Source: Rodentibacter caecimuris
GTDB lineage: Bacteria > Pseudomonadota > Gammaproteobacteria > Enterobacterales > Pasteurellaceae
DNA: 64,000 nucleotides
Assembly: GCA_001998905.1 (NCBI GenBank)
Contig: MLAA01000023.1
Coordinates: 1 to 64,000, forward strand
Reading direction: 5' to 3'
The notes below the pieces were generated by a model. It was not told the DNA's origin, ran no database searches, and saw only the letters and a program-made list of their open reading frames with translations. A program made the position numbers and the translations under genes. Shown here in pieces: positions 58,126-64,000 of the stretch (position 1 is its first letter; the number at the start of each line of letters is the position of its first letter).

Positions 58126-58341
58126 ATGAATTATAAACTGTTTACTTCAGCCTTTCTTTATTTAAGAAAATTTAAACGTGATAAAAAAGGTATTACTTCA
58201 ATTGAATACGGTCTTATTGGGTTAGCTGTTACTGTTTTTGTTGTGAGTATTTTAGGACAAGAAGGATTTCTTGTTGAGTTGAGCGAAAAATTTCGAATTT
58301 TAACTCAGGTAGTTTCCAATTCAGTACTAACTAGAGGCTAA
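58126..58341 (+). CDS. flp2: Flp2 prepilin-like protein
   Basis: A 71-residue second Flp-type prepilin: basic leader to Gly22, cleavage KKG|ITSIEYGLIGLAV with Glu at +5, then one hydrophobic helix. In Aggregatibacter, flp2 follows flp1 but is weakly expressed or dispensable. The intercistronic hairpin here fits lower output. Confidence 0.92.
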   Translation: MNYKLFTSAFLYLRKFKRDKKGITSIEYGLIGLAVTVFVVSILGQEGFLVELSEKFRILTQVVSNSVLTRG

Positions 58342-58345
58342 TTCT

Positions 58346-58777
58346 ATGAAAGAATATCTGGTTCCTCTTTTAAATTTTGCAGTGATTTTATTACTGATAG
58401 ATATATCATGGACAGATATTCGTGTAAGAATTATTAGTAATAAAAGCATTATGTTGTTATTAGCCGTTATTCTAGTATTTTCTTATTTAAGATACGACAC
58501 AGTTTTTATTTTTTCTTCCTTAGTTTCTCTGTGTGTCGGTTTTATTCTATTCGTATTAAAAGTTATTGGTGCTGGAGATATTAAATTAATTAGCGTACTA
58601 ATATTAGCTGTGCCTAATTATCAAATAATATCTTTTCTATTTTTTACAACTTTTTCAGGATTACTATTAATTATCATTGGCTGGATTTTCTTCAGAAATG
58701 AAATAAAAAGTAAAGGATTACCCTATGGAGTAGCAATTAGTACAGGTTTTTTGATTAATTCGATTTTATTCGGTTAA
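58346..58777 (+). CDS. tadV: TadV prepilin peptidase
   Basis: A 143-residue A24-family aspartic prepilin peptidase with about four to five membrane helices and no methyltransferase domain, as usual for TadV. Catalytic aspartates lie in SWTDIRVRIISN and in the GxGD-like motif VIGAGDIKLI. It matures Flp prepilins and TadE/F pseudopilins in the inner membrane. It lies 4 bp after flp2. Confidence 0.92.
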   Translation: MKEYLVPLLNFAVILLLIDISWTDIRVRIISNKSIMLLLAVILVFSYLRYDTVFIFSSLVSLCVGFILFVLKVIGAGDIKLISVLILAVPNYQIISFLFFTTFSGLLLIIIGWIFFRNEIKSKGLPYGVAISTGFLINSILFG

Positions 58778-58844
58778 AAAATTAAAGTTAATATTTCATA
58801 TAATTAAATCAAAATTTATTTTTAATTAAATTTAAGGTACAAAA

Positions 58845-59645
58845 ATGAACTATAGAATGTTATTTATTATTTCATTCCTTATTCTTGCTGTCGGTGTAGG
58901 CGGTATTCTTTTTATCCCTTCGGGAAATGATGGAATAGGTGCTAATTCTCAAAACAATGATTCTATTAAAGAAAGTCAAGAGAAGAAAGTGGAAAAATTA
59001 ATCATTTTAGCTGAATTAAAACATGATGTAATAAAAGGAACACTTTTACAAGCAGATGATTATTCATTAAATGAAATTAATGTTTCTGAAGATAATCCGA
59101 TGGTTGTATATGATTTAAGCGAAGTAATCAAAGATTCGCCGGTTACTTTACAAGGGTATTTAGTGAATGAAAATTTACAAGGGGGATCGTTACTTTCTTC
59201 TGAAAAGGTTATTTCGCCTAATGATCCTAAGTTTCTTATTTCCGGTATTAATACAAAAGAGGAAGTTGCTTTTCGAATTTATATTAAGGAAAGTGAACGC
59301 TATTTGTTAGATACCGTTAAAGGGGGAGATTATGTATCTATTTATAGTCAGTATTTCTCTTCGGACGATATGAATAACACAAGAGAACGATCAGATTTAG
59401 CTAGGATTGCGGATAGAGTGTTAGTGCTACAAGCTAAAGCTTTTAATGATGAAGAAATTAAGAATGCTTCTTCGGATAGTAAAGATAATTTTGGATATAT
59501 CAGTGTAAAAGTAAATGTTGAGCAAGTTGCAAAAATTTATAAGTTATATAAAGAATCAAAATTAATTGTTTTGCCGTCAGAAGGAAAAGATAAAAGTTCT
59601 GAACATCGTGGAATATCTATTCGAAAATTAAGGGGTCAACAATAA
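58845..59645 (+). CDS. rcpC: RcpC (CpaB-family) pilus assembly protein
   Basis: A 266-residue protein with an N-terminal membrane/signal segment (residues 4-24, LFIISFLILAVGVGGILFI) and an SAF/CpaB domain (about 50-120, ILAELKHDVIKGTLLQADDY), which may bind peptidoglycan or line the secretin. Its stop overlaps the rcpA start (TAATG). Specific to flp-rcp-tad loci. Confidence 0.9.
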   Translation: MNYRMLFIISFLILAVGVGGILFIPSGNDGIGANSQNNDSIKESQEKKVEKLIILAELKHDVIKGTLLQADDYSLNEINVSEDNPMVVYDLSEVIKDSPVTLQGYLVNENLQGGSLLSSEKVISPNDPKFLISGINTKEEVAFRIYIKESERYLLDTVKGGDYVSIYSQYFSSDDMNNTRERSDLARIADRVLVLQAKAFNDEEIKNASSDSKDNFGYISVKVNVEQVAKIYKLYKESKLIVLPSEGKDKSSEHRGISIRKLRGQQ

Positions 59646-61048
59646 TGTTAATAAATTATAAGCCGATAAAGAATATAGGAGTAAATTTAATAGTAAGCGG
59701 AGCAGTATTGTTATTTTCTAATATTAGTTTTGCTAAAACATTTAACTTAGAGCAGGGACAGAGCCAGTTTATTGAGACGGATCAAAAAATTGACACGATT
59801 TTTGTTTCTTCTCCGAATGTTGCAGATTATGAAATCCTAGATGATACCAGTTTTTTAATTTACGCCAAGGAAGAAGGAAGAGCGCAAGTTACAGCATTTG
59901 ATGCTGAAGGTAATAAGCTTACTTCTGATACAGTAAATGTAAATATATTGATTAATAACATCGAAGATACAAATCAACAAATTAAAGTGCGTTTTCCAAA
60001 TACTAAACTTTCAGTAAAAAAAGTGGGGAAAGCTTATATTATTGAAGGAAAAGCAAGTAGCCAGGAAGAAAGTGATGAAGTAAATCGTATCGTTGGTGAG
60101 GCACTAGGTGCGACTAAAAAGGTAACAGAGACTAAACTTCGTCTTAATGGATCTGGTGAAAATGAGCACATTACTTTTTTAGATAAATATCAATACGATG
60201 GAGTGATTAACCACTCAAATGTTAATGATACGACTCAGATTAACGTAAAGCTTTCTGTTGTAGAAGTTAATAAACGATTCTCCGATTCTTTGGGAATTAA
60301 CTGGTCTCATTTAGCTGGTTCAGGACCCTTATTAGGTGGTTCTTGGTCAAAAGGAGGTGGCTTTAATGGAACGAGTGGTATTCTCCAGTTGAATGCTAAT
60401 GGATTATCTGCATTTATTAGTGCGTTAGATAATCGTAATAACGGTAAGATTTTGGCTGAACCGAATATTTCAATGTTATCTGGTGAGACGGCTGAAATTT
60501 TGGTTGGGGGAGAAATTCCTTTTGCTCAAAGAGATAGAGACGGCAATGTAACGGTTATTTATAAAGATTATGGTGTGAAGTTAGCTGTTGGTGCGAAAGT
60601 TCAAAAAAATGATCGAATCCGCTTAATTCTAGATCAAAACGTGAGTACGCTTGCGGGTAATTATAGCTATGAAAGTATTGGAAATATTCCTTATTTTAAT
60701 ACGCGTAGAACGAAATCTGTATTTGAAGTTGCTAACGGGGAAAGCTTTATTATTGGTGGTTTAATTAATTCTCTTGATGCGGAAAATTTAAATAAAGTAC
60801 CTTTATTAGGTGATTTACCCATTTTAGGTTCATTTTTCCGTAATGCATCGACTTCTCGTGAAAATAGAGAATTAGTTGTTGTTGCAACAGTTAATATCGT
60901 AAAACCGGTTACTGAGGATCAAATTATCTATCCTACGCTTGAGAAAACCGGCACGATGGAGCGTTTCTTTAATTTGACACCGTTTAAAAATATTTATCAT
61001 CGGACATTAACAACTAACTTCTTGAAAAATGGTGGGTTTATTCAATGA
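59645..61048 (+). CDS. rcpA: RcpA outer-membrane secretin of the Tad pilus
   Basis: A 467-residue CpaC/RcpA secretin. It has a signal peptide (VLLFSNISFAK, cleavage about residue 30), an N-terminal pilus-formation domain (35-105), a BON-like segment (about 110-165) and the secretin core (about 245-420) with LAEPNISMLSGETAEILVGG and NRELVVVATVNIVKPV. It forms the outer-membrane channel for the Flp pilus. Overlaps rcpC by one base and rcpB by four. Confidence 0.95.
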   Translation: MLINYKPIKNIGVNLIVSGAVLLFSNISFAKTFNLEQGQSQFIETDQKIDTIFVSSPNVADYEILDDTSFLIYAKEEGRAQVTAFDAEGNKLTSDTVNVNILINNIEDTNQQIKVRFPNTKLSVKKVGKAYIIEGKASSQEESDEVNRIVGEALGATKKVTETKLRLNGSGENEHITFLDKYQYDGVINHSNVNDTTQINVKLSVVEVNKRFSDSLGINWSHLAGSGPLLGGSWSKGGGFNGTSGILQLNANGLSAFISALDNRNNGKILAEPNISMLSGETAEILVGGEIPFAQRDRDGNVTVIYKDYGVKLAVGAKVQKNDRIRLILDQNVSTLAGNYSYESIGNIPYFNTRRTKSVFEVANGESFIIGGLINSLDAENLNKVPLLGDLPILGSFFRNASTSRENRELVVVATVNIVKPVTEDQIIYPTLEKTGTMERFFNLTPFKNIYHRTLTTNFLKNGGFIQ

Positions 61049-61524
61049 AAAAAATATTTATGATTTTATCTGCTTCGACTATAGCTATATCTGCCGCCGC
61101 AATGACCGCAAATGAATTAAGAAATAATGCTGATATCCCACAACAAGCGGAGAATTATAGATTATTAATTAATCGTTATGCACTTTCCGATTATTCTTCA
61201 GCAACACAACGTAATTTATTACAAGCCATACTAAGTAGCATGGGAAGAGATAGTAGTAAAAAAGTACGTTTATTGTGGGCAAATAAAGAGGCTTATAAAA
61301 GTGCGGTCGAAATTCAGAAAGTTTTACTTAGTCGAGGAATTGAATCTAATCGTATTCAACTTCTTGCTAATCCAAGTAAGGTTTCACTTTACCCACTTTA
61401 TGCAGAGGTAGAACAAATAGCGGTGAAAGCTATGCCTTGCTCGGGAGAAACAATTGATAATATGTTAAATAAAGACGGTAATTGTGCAGTAAAAAGTAAT
61501 AGCCGTATCCAGTTGACGTTTTAA
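61045..61524 (+). CDS. rcpB: RcpB outer-membrane-associated Tad protein
   Basis: A 159-residue protein with a signal peptide (MKKIFMILSASTIAISAAAM) and no recognised catalytic motif. RcpB of Aggregatibacter is needed for Flp pilus export with RcpA. The start overlaps rcpA as ATGA. Cysteines at CSGETIDNML and GNCAVK could form a disulfide. An uptake signal is embedded at about 61300. Confidence 0.85.
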   Translation: MKKIFMILSASTIAISAAAMTANELRNNADIPQQAENYRLLINRYALSDYSSATQRNLLQAILSSMGRDSSKKVRLLWANKEAYKSAVEIQKVLLSRGIESNRIQLLANPSKVSLYPLYAEVEQIAVKAMPCSGETIDNMLNKDGNCAVKSNSRIQLTF

Positions 61525-61539
61525 TTGAGAGATTGAATT

Positions 61540-62664
61540 ATGTTGTTACTTGATAATGAAAAAATACTTACGGGTAGTGTACGTAAGATTGTAGTTATTT
61601 CCTCTGATGAAGATATTGGTACAAGAATTGCGGAAATTCTTCGTACAAGAGCATTAGAAAATATTGAGGTAATTAAGAAAAACCTTTTTGATCTTTCTAA
61701 TATCCTTATTTCAGCCGAAGATACTTTTGGGGTGATTGTTGATCTTGAAGCAGAAAATGAGGTAAATAAAATTACCGATAAGATTTATAGCGTTATTCCA
61801 CAGGGCGTTTGGTGTTGCGTTATTGGAAAAAGTGATTCCATTTTACTTTCTCAACAATTGCTGAATAAAGGAATTCTTTATTTCCATGCTTCTTCTCAAA
61901 TTAATCAAATGGTAGAAACCGTCGTATCGGGAGTAGATATTCCGACTGTACGAAATACGGTAAAAATTAGCGTGCTAAGTTGTAAGGGCGGGATTGGTTC
62001 TACATTAATCAGTTCTCATATCGCAAATCAAATTGTATTAAATAAGAAAGTCCCGGTTCTGTTGGCTCAAGGTGAGAATGGATCGCAAGATTTGGATTTA
62101 CTTTTTGATAAAAAATTACAGGGAGATATTGTTGAATATGCCCGTAATTTCGATCTTTTTAGCGGGGCTCCGTCAGAACTCTCTACCTCAGTTACAGATA
62201 AATATAATTTTGTTATTTATGATCAGCCAATTTTTAATGTAAAAAAAGATGATCTCCCTAAATTTTTCGAACACAGTAATAGCTTCTTGTTGATAGTAGA
62301 GCGGCGTATTGGTTCTTTACGAGTTGCAAAACAATTTTTAGAAGAATGTGAAAGGGTTCGAAATATTCAGGGGAAACCTATCCGAACCTTTATTTGTATT
62401 TCCGACAGTAGATTGGAGACCTCTAAAGCAATGGCTAAAACAGATATAGAAACATTATTGGGGGTTTCTGTTGATGCTGTTATCCCTTTATTAAAAAATA
62501 TTGGAACAAAAAATATTTTATCCATTAATTTAGGACGAAAGGGCCGTAAAGAAATTGAAGCATTAATGATGAAGGTCATTGGTGCAGTTTCCAGAAGTGG
62601 TAGTAAATCAAAAGAAAAAAATAGTTTTTTCTCTTCGTTTGTGAAGTCGTTAATTAATAATTAA
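61540..62664 (+). CDS. tadZ: TadZ, ParA/MinD-like localisation ATPase
   Basis: A 374-residue protein with an N-terminal receiver-like domain (about 15-130, VVISSDEDIGTRIAEILRTR) and a C-terminal ParA/MinD-like domain. The Walker A region reads SCKGGIGST, lacking the usual second Lys of KGGxGKT, as in the atypical TadZ group. TadZ places the pilus machine at the cell pole. Follows rcpB by 15 bp. Confidence 0.9.
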   Translation: MLLLDNEKILTGSVRKIVVISSDEDIGTRIAEILRTRALENIEVIKKNLFDLSNILISAEDTFGVIVDLEAENEVNKITDKIYSVIPQGVWCCVIGKSDSILLSQQLLNKGILYFHASSQINQMVETVVSGVDIPTVRNTVKISVLSCKGGIGSTLISSHIANQIVLNKKVPVLLAQGENGSQDLDLLFDKKLQGDIVEYARNFDLFSGAPSELSTSVTDKYNFVIYDQPIFNVKKDDLPKFFEHSNSFLLIVERRIGSLRVAKQFLEECERVRNIQGKPIRTFICISDSRLETSKAMAKTDIETLLGVSVDAVIPLLKNIGTKNILSINLGRKGRKEIEALMMKVIGAVSRSGSKSKEKNSFFSSFVKSLINN

Positions 62665-62677
62665 ATAAAGAAAGAGA

Positions 62678-63958
62678 ATGTTAAATAAAGAGCAGCAAAG
62701 TTTTCTCCGAACTGAGATTTTAAGCAACCTTGATATTGAGAGGATTGATGAAATTCAGCACGAAAGAGATAAGTTAATTAGTGAACTTATTCAAATAGCT
62801 AATCAAGTTACAGCAACTCAGAGTATGTATATTACATCATCTGATCTTATGATGATTGCAGCAATGATTGCTGATGAAATTGAAGGGTATGGTCCGTTAC
62901 GTGATTTGATGAATGATGACAGTGTTAACGATATTTTAGTCAATGGTCCTGATAATATTTGGGTTGAACGATCCGGTATTTTAGAAAAAACAGATAAAGT
63001 TTTTATTGATAACGGGCAGTTAACTGATATTGCTAGACGCTTGGTTGCAAAGGTAGGGCGCCGTATTGATGACGGTAGCCCGTTAGTCGATTCAAGACTT
63101 CCAGACGGTAGTCGTTTAAATGTTGTTATTCCGCCTATTGCATTAGATGGAACATCAATTTCTATCCGAAAATTTAGTAAAGAGAAAAAAACTTTACAAG
63201 AGCTGGTTAATTACGGATCCATGACGCTTGATATGGCCAATTTTCTTATTATTGCTGCTAGAGCTCGAGTGAATATCATTGTTTCTGGCGGGACTGGATC
63301 AGGAAAGACGACGTTATTAAATGCATTATCGAATTATATTTCTCATCAAGAAAGGGTTATTACATTAGAAGATACGGCGGAGCTGCGTTTGAATCAGCCG
63401 CATGTCGTGCGTCTAGAAACTCGTCTTGCGGGCGTGGAACATACCGGTGAAGTTACCATGCAAGATTTAGTAATTAATGCATTACGGATGCGACCTGAAA
63501 GGATTATTGTTGGGGAATGTCGTGGCGCTGAAGCTTTTCAAATGTTACAAGCAATGAATACTGGGCATGATGGATCAATGTCGACCTTACATGCTAATAG
63601 CCCGCGAGATGCGTTAGCTCGTTTGGAGAGTATGGTGATGATGTCCAACGCTTCGTTACCCCTTGAGGCTATTCGCCGTAATATTTCTTCTGCGGTCAAT
63701 ATTATTGTACAAGCTTCCCGTCTAAATGATGGTTCAAGAAAAATTATGAATATTACCGAGCTAATGGGGATGGAGAATGGTCAGATCATCTTACAGGATA
63801 TTTTCTCTTATAAACCTAGTAAATATCGTGATGCGAACGGCAAGATTATTGGAGAATTTGTTTCTCATGGGTTATTGACCCGTTCTATTGTTTATCAAAA
63901 TGCCCAAGTTTTTAATTTGAGTGAGCAATTGCAAAGTATTTTTGGAGAAGAGGATTAA
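62678..63958 (+). CDS. tadA: TadA secretion/pilus ATPase
   Basis: A 426-residue GspE/VirB11-family hexameric ATPase that drives Flp pilus assembly. The N-terminal domain (1-110) precedes the core with Walker A SGGTGSGKTTLLNAL (about 203-217), Asp box TLEDTAELRL, Walker B RPERIIVGECRGAEAFQML and the His box STLHANSPRDALARLESMV. Cytoplasmic, engages TadB/TadC. Ends directly against the tadB start. Confidence 0.97.
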   Translation: MLNKEQQSFLRTEILSNLDIERIDEIQHERDKLISELIQIANQVTATQSMYITSSDLMMIAAMIADEIEGYGPLRDLMNDDSVNDILVNGPDNIWVERSGILEKTDKVFIDNGQLTDIARRLVAKVGRRIDDGSPLVDSRLPDGSRLNVVIPPIALDGTSISIRKFSKEKKTLQELVNYGSMTLDMANFLIIAARARVNIIVSGGTGSGKTTLLNALSNYISHQERVITLEDTAELRLNQPHVVRLETRLAGVEHTGEVTMQDLVINALRMRPERIIVGECRGAEAFQMLQAMNTGHDGSMSTLHANSPRDALARLESMVMMSNASLPLEAIRRNISSAVNIIVQASRLNDGSRKIMNITELMGMENGQIILQDIFSYKPSKYRDANGKIIGEFVSHGLLTRSIVYQNAQVFNLSEQLQSIFGEED

Positions 63959-64000
63959 ATGAATTTACTTTATTACATTATTCTCTCTTTTGGAGGACTA
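63959..64000 (+). CDS. tadB: TadB (start only, cut by the window end)
   Basis: An ATG at 63959 immediately follows the tadA stop and opens MNLLYYIILSFGGL, a hydrophobic start fitting TadB, the inner-membrane platform protein that always follows tadA in this locus. Only 14 codons are visible; the call rests mainly on gene order. Confidence 0.65.
   Translation, partial: MNLLYYIILSFGGL

Overview
The window is a chromosomal segment of a member of the Pasteurellaceae. The main evidence is the many copies of the Haemophilus-type DNA uptake signal core AAGTGCGGT (for example near 2148, 3969, 11000, 17120, 21470, 23910, 27720, 44440, 46234, 51127, 57411, 61300), low GC, and gene neighbourhoods remembered from Haemophilus influenzae and relatives (argR/mdh, yqcC-truC, matP-lonH-fabA, rplM-rpsI-sspAB, lrgAB-like yohJK, ribA/pgpB, bcr-rsuA). 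A complete start of a flp-rcp-tad pilus locus and several decayed IS and haemagglutinin remnants suggest an Avibacterium, Aggregatibacter or Pasteurella-like species. The species cannot be fixed from sequence reading alone.

Layout. 1-2740: wreckage of a filamentous-haemagglutinin/CdiA-type exoprotein, containing an intact orphan toxin (deaminase-like)/immunity pair between two diverged copies of the pre-toxin linker. 2841-5706: tusE, yfcH, argR on the minus strand, divergent from mdh. 5788-5932: a candidate CRP-activated small RNA. 6078-12487: ybaN and a peptide-binding lipoprotein, yccS/yccT on the minus strand, then acylphosphatase, yqcC and truC. 13030-19697: cspD, matP, lonH, fabA, ybaK, usg-like, a purine permease and a DsrE-like protein. 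19806-27711: recB-recD, then rplM-rpsI-sspA-sspB. 27781-38791: an EEP nuclease-like protein, a RidA homologue, membrane and Sel1 proteins, gltS, parC/parE, yohJK and a dGTPase homologue. 38960-42296: a large TonB-dependent haem-protein receptor gene broken by a single nonsense codon, with a Fur-box promoter upstream. 42784-57403: uup, brnQ, thrS with a tRNA-mimicking operator, a dead IS200-type element, ribA, pgpB, nagK, an AgcS/AlsT symporter, bcr, rsuA and maeB. 57683-64000: flp1-flp2-tadV-rcpC-rcpA-rcpB-tadZ-tadA-tadB (cut by the window end).

Most of the window is ordinary housekeeping. The notable signals are regulatory or concern gene state: a 24-T homopolymer lying in the spacer of the putative flp promoter (a candidate slipped-strand phase switch for the Tad pilus); a class I CRP site, promoter and terminator around a gene-free ~75-nt transcript after mdh; an anticodon-arm mimic upstream of thrS; a matS-like site immediately upstream of matP; FadR- and FabR-like sites upstream of fabA; and the orphan toxin/immunity module whose immunity gene holds a G8 tract. 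All regulatory calls come from reading the sequence and from established knowledge of the families; no search or folding program was run.
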